Shown piece by piece: positions 41,376 to 51,023 of a DNA stretch of 64,000 nt. A program made the translations under genes and the position numbers. The stretch is from Paenibacillus graminis (GTDB taxonomy: Bacteria; Bacillota; Bacilli; Paenibacillales; Paenibacillaceae), in contig NZ_CP009287.1 in assembly GCF_000758705.1 (NCBI RefSeq), forward strand, positions 1 to 64,000, read 5' to 3'. The stretch's first letter is position 1. The number at the start of each line of letters is the position of its first letter. The notes beneath the pieces were generated by a model. The model had not been told where the DNA came from. It was given only the letters and a program-made list of their open reading frames with translations, and did not search any database.

Positions 41376-44300
41376 TTGTTACAAGGTATTATAGAAGCTT
41401 TTTCCAAAGATCCCGATTTTCAGTCGGTTACCCGCGGTATTGCTGCAGGGATGAAGGAACAGCTCATCTCGGGATTATCCGGTTCGGCCAGACAAATTAT
41501 GCTGGCGGCGCTTCATGAAGAAACGGGACGTCCGCTGCTTGTAGTGACTCATAATATGTTCTCAGCCCAGAAGATGGCCGAGGATTTACAGGAAGCGCTT
41601 TCTCCAGATCGCGTACTGCTCTATCCCGCCAACGAGCTGGTTGCCGCTGAGGCAGCGGTCTCCAGCCCTGAGACACTGGCTCAGCGGATTGATGTGCTGA
41701 CCAAGTGCGCCCAAGGCTTCCGTGGCGTAGTCGTAGTTCCCTACTCCGGCGTTCGCCGCCTGCTTCCTTCCCCTCATGTGATGGCTGGCGCTGAACTGAC
41801 CATTTCGCAGGATGGAACGCTCGTGCTTGATGATTTCCTGATGTCCATGATCGAAATGGGCTACGAACGGGTTGAACGGGTAGAGAACCGCGGCGAACTC
41901 AGCGTACGGGGCGGTATTATTGATTTCTTCCCCATGACTTCTCCCCTGGCCTACCGGGTGGAGCTGTTTGATGATGAGGTGGACTCGATCCGTACCTTCG
42001 ATCCGCAGGACCAGCGCTCCATCGACAAGGTGCGCAGCGTGAAGATCACACCTGCCAAAGAGATTATTGCCGATCAGATGCGCCAGGATTCAGCTTCTAC
42101 AGAAGCAGCGGCAATGTTGGAACGGCAGCTCGAAAAGATGACCGACCGCCAGGCCAAGCTGCGCTTGCGCGAGGAAATGGGGCGGGAGCTGGAAATGCTC
42201 CGCCAAGGCACTTATTTTCCGGAAATCTATAAATATATCAGCCTTTTATATCCTGAACGCACCCATCTATACGATTACATGGCACAGGATACGCTTCTGG
42301 TGCTCGATGAACCGGCCCGGTTGCTGGAAACCGCGAAGCAGCTTGAGCGGGATGAGTCCGAATGGAACCTGCATCTGCTGCAGAACGGAAAAACACTGCC
42401 TGACCTGCAGCTTTCTGTCGAGAGTGATGCCGTTATGTATCAGCGGCCGTTCCAGAGCCTGTTCATGTCGATTTTCCTGCGCCAGGTTCCGCATATCCAG
42501 CCCCAGAATATTCTGGGCTTCATCAGCCGGGGCATGCAGGACTTCCATGGCCAGATGAATGTGCTGAAATCGGAGATGGAGCGCTGGCACAAATCAGGCG
42601 TAAAGGTCATTATGCTGGCCAATGGGGAAGAACGGATGGAGCGGGTCCGCAGGGTTCTGTATGATTACGGGATTGAGGAACCTACGATCCTGCAAGGGAA
42701 TCTGGGCTCCGGATTTGAACTGCCCTCTATACATCTTGCGGTTATTACTGAAGGAGAAATGTTCTCCCAGAAGCAGCGCAAGGCACGCAAAGTATCCAAA
42801 GGCATCGATAATGCTGAACGGATCAAAAGCTACACTGAGCTGAAGATCGGTGATTATGTCGTTCACCAGAATCACGGGATCGGCAAATATATGGGGATCG
42901 GGACGCTGGAAGTCAGCGGAATTCACCGTGATTATATGCATATTCTGTATGCCGGAGGCGACAAACTCTCCGTACCCATCGACCAAATTGATCTGATTCA
43001 AAAATATGTAGGCTCGGAAGACAAAGAGCCGAAAGTTTACAAGCTTGGCGGCAATGAATGGACAAGGGTTACTAGCAAGGTGCGTTCTTCAGTGCAGGAT
43101 ATCGCCGACGATCTTATCAAGCTCTATGCCGAGCGCCAAAGCGCACTGGGCTATGGTTTTGAGAAGGATACCCAGGAGCAGCGGGAATTCGAAGAGATGT
43201 TCCCCTACGAGGAGACGCGCGATCAGCTGCGGGCGATTGAGGAAATCAAAAAGGACATGGAGCAGAACCGGCCAATGGACCGGCTGCTGTGCGGTGACGT
43301 TGGTTACGGCAAGACTGAGGTGGCGATCCGTGCCGCTTTTAAATCGGCGATTGAAGGCAAACAGGTTGCGGTACTGGTGCCAACGACTATTTTGGCCCAG
43401 CAGCATTATGAGACCTTCCGCGAGCGTTTTGCCAACTATCCGCTTAACATCCAGGTACTCAGCAGATTCCGCAGCCGCAAGGAGCAGAACGAGACGATTA
43501 AAGGGGTTCGCCAAGGCACGGTAGATGTAGTTATTGGCACACACAGGCTGCTCTCGCAGGATATGGTCTTTAAGGATCTGGGACTACTGATCGTGGATGA
43601 GGAGCAGCGTTTTGGTGTCACCCATAAGGAGAAGCTTAAGAAACTGAAGACAAATGTCGATGTGCTGACGCTTACGGCGACACCTATTCCCCGTACCCTG
43701 CATATGTCAATGCTCGGTGTGCGGGACTTGTCCGTTATTGAGACGCCGCCGGAGAACCGTTTTCCTGTACAGACGTATGTGGTGGAACACAGCCAGACGC
43801 TTATCCGTGAGGCGGTGGAACGCGAACTGGCCCGGGGTGGACAGGTCTATTATCTCTATAACCGTGTCCAGGGAATCCAGGAAATGGCCGCGCAGATCTC
43901 CATGCTCGTTCCCGAAGCCCGGGTCGGCATCGGCCATGGCCAAATGTCGGAGTCAGAGCTGGAGAAGACCATTCTTGACTTTCTGGATGGGGAGTATGAC
44001 GTGCTGGTCAGCACGAGCATCATCGAGACCGGAGTGGATATTCCCAACGTCAACACCCTGATTGTCCATGATGCCGATAAAATGGGATTGTCCCAGCTGT
44101 ACCAGCTGCGCGGGCGGGTAGGCCGCTCCAACCGGATTGCCTATGCCTATTTTACTTACCAGCGCGACAAGGTGCTTACTGAGGTAGCCGAAAAACGCCT
44201 GCAGTCGATCAAGGAATTCACAGAGCTGGGTTCAGGCTTCAAAATCGCTATGCGCGACCTCTCCATTCGCGGAGCGGGCAATTTGCTTGGCGCCGAACAG

Positions 44301-44900
44301 CATGGGTTCATTGCCTCTGTCGGGTTTGACCTCTATTCGCAGATGCTTGCGGAGGAGATCCGCAAACGCAAAGTCAGTGTGCTCGGCGAGGAAGACACGT
44401 CTCTTAAGCAAGGCAATACGGTCATTGATTTGTCGATTGATGCTTATCTGCCATCTGAATATATTTACGACAGCATTCAAAAAATTGAGATATATAAAAA
44501 GGTTGCCGCTGTGGCTACGCTTGAGGATGCCGCTGAGCTGGAAGATGAGCTGCTGGACCGCTTCGGAGAACTGCCAGAAGCTGTAGTCAACCTGTTGTCC
44601 GTTGCCCGCCTGAAGGTGTACGGCAAGCTTTACGGCATGGAATCGATGGTCCGGCGGGGCGATGAAGTTTCGCTCAACTTCCATGAAGGCAGCACCGGTG
44701 CTTTTGACACGGCGAAGCTTGCTAAAGTTGGAAATAGCTTTGAAAGACGTGTACAATTTGATAGGGACGCCAAAGCAACCATCCGCGTGAAATCGAAGGA
44801 CCTGGGGGATAAGGAGCTGCTTGACTTGCTGGAACAGTTCCTGGCGGCGGCCAAACAGTCTTTAAAATCGAAGGGAGAACTACACAATGTCATCAAATAA
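41376..44900 (+). CDS. mfd: Transcription-repair coupling factor Mfd
   Basis: Mfd removes RNA polymerase stalled at lesions and recruits UvrA. The 1174-residue protein has the N-terminal UvrB-like module, the RNA polymerase interaction domain (KIGDYVVHQNHGIGKYMGI), SF2 helicase motifs (LLCGDVGYGKTEVAIRAAF, DEEQRFGV, TATPIPRTLHMSM, LRGRVGRSNRIAYAY) and the TRCF C-terminal domain. TTG at 41376 is chosen because AGAGAGGTG is seven bases upstream; longer in-frame starts run into the fin terminator. Its 3' end overlaps the next gene by 14 bases. Confidence 0.96.
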   Translation: MLQGIIEAFSKDPDFQSVTRGIAAGMKEQLISGLSGSARQIMLAALHEETGRPLLVVTHNMFSAQKMAEDLQEALSPDRVLLYPANELVAAEAAVSSPETLAQRIDVLTKCAQGFRGVVVVPYSGVRRLLPSPHVMAGAELTISQDGTLVLDDFLMSMIEMGYERVERVENRGELSVRGGIIDFFPMTSPLAYRVELFDDEVDSIRTFDPQDQRSIDKVRSVKITPAKEIIADQMRQDSASTEAAAMLERQLEKMTDRQAKLRLREEMGRELEMLRQGTYFPEIYKYISLLYPERTHLYDYMAQDTLLVLDEPARLLETAKQLERDESEWNLHLLQNGKTLPDLQLSVESDAVMYQRPFQSLFMSIFLRQVPHIQPQNILGFISRGMQDFHGQMNVLKSEMERWHKSGVKVIMLANGEERMERVRRVLYDYGIEEPTILQGNLGSGFELPSIHLAVITEGEMFSQKQRKARKVSKGIDNAERIKSYTELKIGDYVVHQNHGIGKYMGIGTLEVSGIHRDYMHILYAGGDKLSVPIDQIDLIQKYVGSEDKEPKVYKLGGNEWTRVTSKVRSSVQDIADDLIKLYAERQSALGYGFEKDTQEQREFEEMFPYEETRDQLRAIEEIKKDMEQNRPMDRLLCGDVGYGKTEVAIRAAFKSAIEGKQVAVLVPTTILAQQHYETFRERFANYPLNIQVLSRFRSRKEQNETIKGVRQGTVDVVIGTHRLLSQDMVFKDLGLLIVDEEQRFGVTHKEKLKKLKTNVDVLTLTATPIPRTLHMSMLGVRDLSVIETPPENRFPVQTYVVEHSQTLIREAVERELARGGQVYYLYNRVQGIQEMAAQISMLVPEARVGIGHGQMSESELEKTILDFLDGEYDVLVSTSIIETGVDIPNVNTLIVHDADKMGLSQLYQLRGRVGRSNRIAYAYFTYQRDKVLTEVAEKRLQSIKEFTELGSGFKIAMRDLSIRGAGNLLGAEQHGFIASVGFDLYSQMLAEEIRKRKVSVLGEEDTSLKQGNTVIDLSIDAYLPSEYIYDSIQKIEIYKKVAAVATLEDAAELEDELLDRFGELPEAVVNLLSVARLKVYGKLYGMESMVRRGDEVSLNFHEGSTGAFDTAKLAKVGNSFERRVQFDRDAKATIRVKSKDLGDKELLDLLEQFLAAAKQSLKSKGELHNVIK

Positions 44901-45951
44901 AACAAAATCATGGAAAGTGCTGCTCGTTTCACTGGCGGCGGCAGTTTCCTTCTCCATGCTGGCAGCCTGCAGCAACAACAATAGCAGCAATGGCGCTGGG
45001 GATAACAGCAAAGCTGTAGCCACCTACAAAGGCGGCACCATAACCGAAAATGAATTTGATATGGATACACGGGTGATGAAGCTCCTGTCGCCGCAGCAGG
45101 CTGCGTACTTAGAAATTGACGCCTTCAAGGAGTCCATTCTGAAGCAGGAGGTCGCTTTCGAATATCTTGCCGGCAAAGCGACAGATGCTGCGAAGAAGGA
45201 AGCCGAGAAGCAAGCGGATCAACAAGTGAACTCCATCAAGACTGGCCTTGGTGACACTTACGAAAGTACCCTTAAGCAAGCCAGTTTGACTGAAGGCGAT
45301 ATCCGTTCCTATATGCTGCGTGTGCTTACCGTGTATCAGGATATGCTGCTTAAGGTAAAAGACGACCAGGTAAAGACTGAATTTGAAAAGACTAAAGGCG
45401 ACTTCACCGTAGCTACGCTTCGTCATGTGCTGATCGGTCTGAAGGATGCTGCAGGCAAGGAACGCACCGATGCAGACGCCTTGAAGCTGGCGAAGGAAGT
45501 CAAGGCGAAGCTGGATGGCGGGGCGGATTTTGCCGCAACAGCCAAAGAATATTCCGACGATACGGGGTCCAAGGATGCCGGCGGCGAAATTAAGGACAAG
45601 GCGCTTGGAGGCTACGTGGAGGAATTCAAGCAGGCAGCCCAGACCCTGCCGCTGAACACGATCAGCGATCCCGTCAAAACAACCTTTGGTTATCACATTA
45701 TAAAAGTGGAATCCCGTACAGAGACAACCTTCGACAAGCTGACCGCTGAGCAGAAGGAAACCATTAAGGGATCACTCGCGTCCCAGGGATTGGAATCGTT
45801 CCTCGAAAAGGATCTAGGGTCGCTTGATGTTAAAATCAATCTGCCGAAGAGCTCTGCGCCTGCTGGTAAATCAGGAACATCCAATGGCGGAACTGAGCCT
45901 ACAACCGCACCAAGCGCTGAAGCTCCGGCTGTTACGGCAGCACCTAAATAA
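44887..45951 (+). CDS. Lipoprotein peptidyl-prolyl isomerase (parvulin, PrsA/SurA-like)
   Basis: A 354-residue lipoprotein: signal peptide VLLVSLAAAVSFSML, lipobox LAAC (Cys near 28), a SurA-like helical N-domain, a parvulin domain (LRHVLIGLKDAAG... GGEIKDKALGGYVEEF...TTFGYHIIKVESR) and a Ser/Thr/Pro/Ala-rich tail. It should fold exported proteins on the outer face of the membrane. The ATG at 44887 lies inside the end of mfd, behind AAGGGAG. B. subtilis has no such gene between mfd and spoVT. Confidence 0.93.
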   Translation: MSSNKTKSWKVLLVSLAAAVSFSMLAACSNNNSSNGAGDNSKAVATYKGGTITENEFDMDTRVMKLLSPQQAAYLEIDAFKESILKQEVAFEYLAGKATDAAKKEAEKQADQQVNSIKTGLGDTYESTLKQASLTEGDIRSYMLRVLTVYQDMLLKVKDDQVKTEFEKTKGDFTVATLRHVLIGLKDAAGKERTDADALKLAKEVKAKLDGGADFAATAKEYSDDTGSKDAGGEIKDKALGGYVEEFKQAAQTLPLNTISDPVKTTFGYHIIKVESRTETTFDKLTAEQKETIKGSLASQGLESFLEKDLGSLDVKINLPKSSAPAGKSGTSNGGTEPTTAPSAEAPAVTAAPK

Positions 45952-45973
45952 CAGCATTTATTCTATACCTGGA

Positions 45974-46003
45974 CAGCCCCGCGCTATAAGCGCGGGGCTG
46001 TTT
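45974..46003 (+). terminator. Terminator after the parvulin gene
   Basis: CAGCCCCGCGCT pairs perfectly with AGCGCGGGGCTG (45974-46000), with only a short T run (TTT) afterwards. Confidence 0.7.
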
Positions 46004-46086
46004 GGGGTTCATAATTTTAGAGTTTATGGATATTGGCGGCGGATGTTTTTGCATTCGCCGAAACTTTTATATACATGCCGGAGGAT

Positions 46087-46116
46087 GTATAAGGAACTGG
46101 GAAGAGATGAATACTA
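46087..46116 (+). promoter_or_regulatory. Possible SigG promoter of spoVT
   Basis: GTATA (46087-46091), 18 bases, AATACTA (46110-46116): one mismatch from GHATR-18-CATWHTA. spoVT is SigG-dependent in B. subtilis. Confidence 0.42.
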
Positions 46117-46210
46117 TGGTCAGATATTACGATAAATCACTGGGATTATCCTTTCCCATAATGGACAGTAGTTGGACCAAACTTCTTATGAAAGCGGGGC
46201 AACATGTGAA

Positions 46211-46753
46211 ATGAAAGCTACTGGAATTGTACGACGTATTGATGACCTCGGACGAGTAGTTATTCCCAAAGAAATCCGGCGCACTTTGCGTATCCGTGAA
46301 GGCGATCCACTGGAGATCTTCGTGGACCGTGACGGTGAAGTCATTCTGAAAAAGTACTCCCCGATTGGCGAGCTGGGGGATTTTGCCAAGGAATATGCAG
46401 AGTCTCTTTTTGAAGGAACAGGCCATATTACCATGATCACCGACAGAGACAGCTTCATTGCTCTGGCCGGAGGTTCTAAAAAGGATTATCTGGAGAAGCA
46501 GGTAGGTGTACTTCTTGAGAAAGTCATGGAAAACCGCAAGACGGTGCTTGAGACAAATGCAGGCAGCTATGACATCGGTAAAGACCACCCCGAAACCGTA
46601 TCCTCCTATGTGGCTGCTCCCATTATTTCGGGTGGGGACCCCATCGGCTGTGTGGTCTTGCTGAATAAGGATGACTCGGTAAAAATGGCGCAGATGGAAG
46701 TGAAAATGGCCGAGACGGCCGCAGCATTCCTGGGCAAACAAATGGAGCAGTAA
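46211..46753 (+). CDS. spoVT: Stage V sporulation protein T
   Basis: SpoVT is a forespore regulator that tunes SigG genes. The 180-residue protein has an N-terminal AbrB-type domain (MKATGIVRRIDDLGRVVIPKEIRRTLRIREGDPLEIF) and a C-terminal GAF-like domain (ITMITDRDSFIALAGGSKKDYLEKQVG). The ATG at 46211 matches homologues; the ribosome site is weak (GCGGGG). It is the second AbrB-fold regulator in the window. Confidence 0.96.
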   Translation: MKATGIVRRIDDLGRVVIPKEIRRTLRIREGDPLEIFVDRDGEVILKKYSPIGELGDFAKEYAESLFEGTGHITMITDRDSFIALAGGSKKDYLEKQVGVLLEKVMENRKTVLETNAGSYDIGKDHPETVSSYVAAPIISGGDPIGCVVLLNKDDSVKMAQMEVKMAETAAAFLGKQMEQ

Positions 46754-46770
46754 ACGCCGGGACCCTAAGG

Positions 46771-46819
46771 CCCCGCCTACCTTTTGAGCAATACAGGCAA
46801 AAGGAACGGCGGGGTTTTT
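46771..46819 (+). terminator. spoVT terminator
   Basis: CCCCGCC (46771-46777) with GGCGGGG (46808-46814), inner CCTTTTG with CAAAAGG, then TTTTT. Confidence 0.9.
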
Positions 46820-46847
46820 GTCGTCCGGCGTCCATATGCGTTATAAT
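46818..46847 (+). promoter_or_regulatory. Possible promoter of the flippase gene
   Basis: TTGTCG (46818-46823), 18 bases, TATAAT (46842-46847), overlapping the T run of the previous terminator. Confidence 0.5.
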
Positions 46848-46898
46848 ATAGAAATTCATCCCATCATAGCAGTTGTAGCTGTAGAAGCAGGTATATGT

Positions 46899-48575
46899 AT
46901 GAAACTTAAGTCGCAAGGCTCCAAGCTGCTGCAAGGAGCGTTTATTCTTAGTGCTGCAGCCATCCTTTCCAAGCTGATTGGCACCCTCCAGAAAATTCCG
47001 CTGCAGAATCTGGGCGGAGATGCCGTATTCGGCATCTATAACACCGTATATCCGCTGTATACGATGCTGGTAACCGTGGCAATGCTGGGACTGCCGTCCG
47101 CCGTTTCGAAATTTGTGGCGGAGGCCTCAGCAGGAAGAGCGGAGCACGAAGGTCACCGGATTCTGAAGCTGTCCGCTATTCTGACCGCTTCCAGCGGCGT
47201 GCTGATCGGAATTCTTGTCTATGCGGGCGCACCCATGATATCGGTATGGGTTGGCAATTCGCATGTTACCCCTGCGCTGCGCAGCAGTGCGTGGGGGCTG
47301 GCGGTTGTACCGCTTATGGCTGCGCTGCGCGGTTACTTTCAAGGCTTGCATAACATGGTGCCTACTGCCGTTTCCCAGGTTGCCGAGCAGACGGTGCGTG
47401 TGGCGGTTATGATTGCTCTCCTGCTCTATCTGACTTCTATCCATGCAGATGCTGCAGGCATTGCTGCCGGCGCTCTGCTGGGGTCAGCCGGCGGTGGTGT
47501 GGCAGGTCTGCTGATTATGCTGCTGTATCTGCGGCGGCACCGCCGCCGCCAGGCGGAGCCTGAGCTTGCCGCTGCCTCGGAGACAGCAGGGGTAACGACA
47601 TGGACGAAAGAGCAAAGAGAGCTTGCCCTAGAGAACCGAAGGGAACGTATAAGAATCGGGCAGCTGCTGGCTTACGGGCTTCCCGTCATGCTGGGGGCTT
47701 TGGCTGTGCCGCTCATCGGACTGGTAGATGTGTTCACGGTGCCCCGCCTGCTGTCCTCCGGCGGGAGTGAGGCAGCAGCGATGGCGCAGTTCGGGATCTA
47801 CAACCGCGGCCTGCCGCTGGTACAGATCGTCACGATGCTGGCAACTTCGCTCTCCGTTGTCTTCATCCCGGCACTCGCCGAAGCCAAGTACCGGGGCGAC
47901 CTTGGGCTGATCCAGACCCGCTGCAGCCTCTCGCTGCGCTGGTTCTGGCTGCTGGGCCTGGCCGCCTCCGCAGGCCTGGCTGTGCTTGCGGAGCCGGTCA
48001 ACATCGCGCTCTACGGCGACGCTTCCGGCAGCAGCACGATGATCTGGCTGGCCTTCACCGCCGCAGGCGGTACGGTCAGCATCATCTCGGCCGCGCTGCT
48101 GCAGGGCCTCGGCGCCGTGCGTGCGCCGGCGCTGCACCTCCTGGCCGCCGCGCTGCTCAAGGCGGCCCTCAACCTGCTGCTCGTGCCGCAGCAGGGCATT
48201 ACCGGCGCGGCCATCGCCAGTGTGGCCGCCCACGGGTTCGCAGCAGCGCTGAACGTGCTGCTGCTGCACCGCCAAGGCTATCTGCGGCTGCGCTTCGCAG
48301 ATGCCGTGCTGCGGCCTGCGCTGCTGCTGGCCGGCCTGGCCCTGGCCGCCGCCGCCGTGAGCTACGGCGCCGGCGCGGCAGCCGATGCCGCGGGCCTTGG
48401 CGGCAGCCGCACCGCGGCCCTGGCGCAGAGCCTGCTCGGCGTGCTTGCAGGCTGTGTTGTCTTCGCCATTGGCGCGGTAGCCCTGCGCCTGCTCAGCGAG
48501 AACGAACTGCGCCAGCTGCCGGGCTTCGGTCCGGGGCTGGCGGACAAGCTGAAAAAGCTGCGGCTGTTCCCGTAA
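46899..48575 (+). CDS. MATE/MOP-family polysaccharide flippase (YabM, MurJ/SpoVB-like)
   Basis: A 558-residue membrane protein with about 14 hydrophobic segments, starting LLQGAFILSAAAILSKLIGTLQKIPLQNLGGDAVFGIYN, the SpoVB/YabM signature. Relatives flip lipid-linked wall precursors; YabM in particular has an undefined substrate. The ATG at 46899 has a weak ribosome site. The last third is very GC-rich and Ala/Leu-rich, unlike the first part, though in frame. It lies between spoVT and mazG, as in B. subtilis. Confidence 0.9.
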   Translation: MKLKSQGSKLLQGAFILSAAAILSKLIGTLQKIPLQNLGGDAVFGIYNTVYPLYTMLVTVAMLGLPSAVSKFVAEASAGRAEHEGHRILKLSAILTASSGVLIGILVYAGAPMISVWVGNSHVTPALRSSAWGLAVVPLMAALRGYFQGLHNMVPTAVSQVAEQTVRVAVMIALLLYLTSIHADAAGIAAGALLGSAGGGVAGLLIMLLYLRRHRRRQAEPELAAASETAGVTTWTKEQRELALENRRERIRIGQLLAYGLPVMLGALAVPLIGLVDVFTVPRLLSSGGSEAAAMAQFGIYNRGLPLVQIVTMLATSLSVVFIPALAEAKYRGDLGLIQTRCSLSLRWFWLLGLAASAGLAVLAEPVNIALYGDASGSSTMIWLAFTAAGGTVSIISAALLQGLGAVRAPALHLLAAALLKAALNLLLVPQQGITGAAIASVAAHGFAAALNVLLLHRQGYLRLRFADAVLRPALLLAGLALAAAAVSYGAGAAADAAGLGGSRTAALAQSLLGVLAGCVVFAIGAVALRLLSENELRQLPGFGPGLADKLKKLRLFP

Positions 48576-48697
48576 AAACCAGCCGCCAGGCTGCGTATGG
48601 CTTGGGTCAGATCTTCCGCATTTTCCCGTGAATCAGCAGTACATAAAGCGGTCGCCCGCTAAGAGGGCCGCGGCCGCCTGGAAGGAGTAGAAATCGT

Positions 48698-50197
48698 ATG
48701 AGTGCAACACTAACAGTAGTCGGGCTGGGCTCGGGGAACCCCGACCGGCTGACGCTGGGAATTATCAAAAAGCTGAAAGCGGCATCTGCCGTTTACGTCC
48801 GGACCGCTGAGCATCCGGTGATGAAGGCTCTGGAAGAGCTTGAGATTGCTTCACAGTCCTTTGACTACCTGTATGAATCGCTGTCTTCCTTTCCCGAAGT
48901 ATATGAAGCGATCACGGCAAAATTAATCGAGAAAGCGGCCTTTTTGACGGCTGGATCGGAAATTGTCTATGCTGTTCCGGGACATCCCATGGTTGCCGAA
49001 TCAGCCGTTTCCTTGCTGCGGGGGCGCTGCCCCGAAGCGGGAATCAAGCTGGAGATTCTCGGCGGCGAGAGCTTCCTGGATGAGGCTTTTGTGCGTCTTG
49101 GCTTTGATCCGATCGAGGGCTTTCAGCTTCTGGATGCTTCCGGCATCCGCAGCTCCCAGCTTCAGCCCGAGCTGCATACGCTGATCGGCCAGGTGTATGA
49201 CAGTTTTACCGCATCCGAGACCAAGCTCTGCCTGATGGAGCTATATCCGCCGGAGTATGAAGTCATTGTAGGCCATGCGCTTGGGGTGGAGGGCGAAGAG
49301 AAGATTGACCGCGTACCGCTCTTCGAGCTGGACCGGCTGACCGGTTATGGTAATCTGTCACTGGTCTACGTTCCCGCGAACCGTGCAGAGACTGCAAGAC
49401 GGCGCAGCTTTGCCCGCCTGCATGAAATTGTTGATATTCTGCGCAGTCCGGAGGGCTGCCCCTGGGACCGGGAACAGACCCATGAATCCCTCCGCAAGAA
49501 TCTCATAGAGGAAACCTATGAAGTGCTTGAAACGATCGATGAGGATGATCCGGATCATATGAAGGAAGAGCTTGGCGACCTGCTGCTTCAGATTATGCTC
49601 CATGCCCAGATGGAAGAGGAGCTTGGAACCTTTAATGTCTACGACGTCATTGAAGGTCTGAATGACAAGCTGATCTTCCGCCATCCGCATGTATTCGGGG
49701 ACACCGAAGCCGGCAATGCCGAAGAGGCGCTTATGAACTGGGAGGGAATGAAGGCTGAAGAGAAGCGGCGCAAGGGGCTGAAACCAGAAGCCGAGTCTGC
49801 GCTCAGCGGAGTGCCCCGTGACCTTCCGGCGCTGATGAAGGCTTATAAGCTGCAGAAAAAGGCTTCCAAGGTAGGTTTCGATTGGGATAATGTAAGCGAC
49901 GTTCTGGCCAAAATCCGCGAGGAGGCAGACGAGCTGCAGGAAGCGATCGAGAACGGTGCGTCAGCGGAGGAGCAGATGCTGGAGCTGGGGGATCTGTTGT
50001 TTGCAGCAACCAATGCCGCCCGTTTTATTGATGCCGATCCGGAAGAGGCGCTTACCCGCACCAACCGCAAGTTTGTCTCCCGGTTTCAATATATCGAGCA
50101 GAGGCTGCGGAGCCAGGGGACAAGAGTTCAGGACAGCAGTCTGGAACAGATGGAAGCTCTCTGGGAGGAAGCCAAATTAGAGGAGCGGAAGCTGTAG
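48698..50197 (+). CDS. mazG: Fused tetrapyrrole methylase and MazG pyrophosphohydrolase (YabN)
   Basis: A 499-residue two-part protein: residues 1-220 have the SAM-dependent tetrapyrrole methylase fold (LTVVGLGSGNPDRLTLGIIKKL), and about 225-499 hold two MazG NTP-pyrophosphohydrolase modules (EGCPWDREQTHESLRKNLIEETYEVLE, and DELQEAIENGASAEEQMLELGDLLF). MazG cleans non-canonical NTPs; the methylase part has no established role. The ATG at 48698 follows GGAAGGAGT. In B. subtilis rqcP follows directly; here hup intervenes. Confidence 0.93.
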   Translation: MSATLTVVGLGSGNPDRLTLGIIKKLKAASAVYVRTAEHPVMKALEELEIASQSFDYLYESLSSFPEVYEAITAKLIEKAAFLTAGSEIVYAVPGHPMVAESAVSLLRGRCPEAGIKLEILGGESFLDEAFVRLGFDPIEGFQLLDASGIRSSQLQPELHTLIGQVYDSFTASETKLCLMELYPPEYEVIVGHALGVEGEEKIDRVPLFELDRLTGYGNLSLVYVPANRAETARRRSFARLHEIVDILRSPEGCPWDREQTHESLRKNLIEETYEVLETIDEDDPDHMKEELGDLLLQIMLHAQMEEELGTFNVYDVIEGLNDKLIFRHPHVFGDTEAGNAEEALMNWEGMKAEEKRRKGLKPEAESALSGVPRDLPALMKAYKLQKKASKVGFDWDNVSDVLAKIREEADELQEAIENGASAEEQMLELGDLLFAATNAARFIDADPEEALTRTNRKFVSRFQYIEQRLRSQGTRVQDSSLEQMEALWEEAKLEERKL

Positions 50198-50750
50198 AGA
50201 CAGCAGTACGTTGCACACCCGGTGGCTGGTTCAAGCTATATAAATTGAACTTGAAATATTATAATTAGGGAGAAGTGGCGGAGGAGAAGTTTGGAACTGT
50301 AGGAGCGGTAGCGTCCGCCTTTGTCTGCAGATTTCCACCGTTAATAACGGTATACAATCAAGAAATCTGTAGACAACAGCGGCCGGAAGTCCAAACATTC
50401 TCTGGAGTCACGACTACCCCAAAATCGAAAAATCATAAGTTCAGTTTATATAGCAGGAAGAAAATTTAATAGAGCTCCTGTTCATCTGGTATAGCGGGCC
50501 TGCAAAGCGGCAATGCTGTGAATGCGCCGGAATCTCTGATTTAAACTGCAAAGAGTAGTTTATAGTTTTATAGTGCCCTAAGTCTGATTTTCCGGTGAGG
50601 GCCTGTTTTTTTAAAAAAATCGGCGATTCATGGCAGGAATTCGGGTTGGCATCAAGAATATCATAAAGACGAAATGACGATTGCGGCAGAACCCCTGCGG
50701 TACTATCGCGTTTCATTTATTTTTTTGTATCCTAGGAGGAACTTCAAATT
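50198..50750 (+). other. mazG-hup gap with cruciform-like element
   Basis: No gene of confidence in 553 bases. At 50289-50397 is an imperfect long inverted repeat (see the repeat entry). GCCCT and AGGGC near 50573-50603 with TTTTTTT (50607-50613) may be a weak terminator. The hup ribosome site CTAGGAGGA ends the gap. I see no convincing promoter for hup. Confidence 0.5.
50289..50397. repeat. Long inverted-repeat (cruciform-like) element
   Basis: Nested arms: GTTTGGAACT (50289-50298) with AGTCCAAAC (50389-50397); CCGCC then TTGTCTGCAGATTTC (50321-50335) with GAAATCTGTAGACAA (50362-50376) then CAGCGG; inside, the palindrome ACCGTTAATAACGGT (50337-50351). The 15-bp arm has a single G-T change. 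It could be a MITE-like repeat or a structured RNA. Confidence 0.7.
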
Positions 50751-51023
50751 ATGAACAAGACAGATTTGGTTAACAACATTTCCGAAAAAAGCGGATTGGC
50801 AAAAAAAGATGTAGAAGCCGTATTGAACGGAGTGCTGGGTGAAATTACCGATGCATTGGCACAAGGCGACAAAGTGCAGCTTATCGGATTCGGCACTTTT
50901 GAAACCCGCAAACGTTCCGGCCGCTCGGGCCGCAACCCGCAAACGGGCACACCGATTGAGATTCCTGAATCCACTGTACCGGCCTTCAAGGCTGGCAACA
51001 AGCTTAAAGAAGCCGTTAACTAA
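50751..51023 (+). CDS. hup: DNA-binding protein HU
   Basis: HU bends and compacts DNA. The 90-residue protein is a full HU: MNKTDLVNNISEKSGLAKKD, FGTFETRKRSGRSGRNPQTG (DNA-binding arm) and VPAFKAGNKLKEAV. The ATG at 50751 follows CTAGGAGGA. The stop codon overlaps the rqcP start (TAATG), coupling a nucleoid protein to a ribosome quality-control factor. In B. subtilis hbs is elsewhere. Confidence 0.97.
   Translation: MNKTDLVNNISEKSGLAKKDVEAVLNGVLGEITDALAQGDKVQLIGFGTFETRKRSGRSGRNPQTGTPIEIPESTVPAFKAGNKLKEAVN

Noticed and set aside
46002..46214. A 70-codon frame before spoVT
   Set aside because: It overlaps the spoVT start and the likely promoter, and no family or ribosome site supports it.
50275..50469. 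A 64-codon frame before hup
   Set aside because: It runs straight through the long inverted repeat, which explains its sequence; composition is not protein-like.
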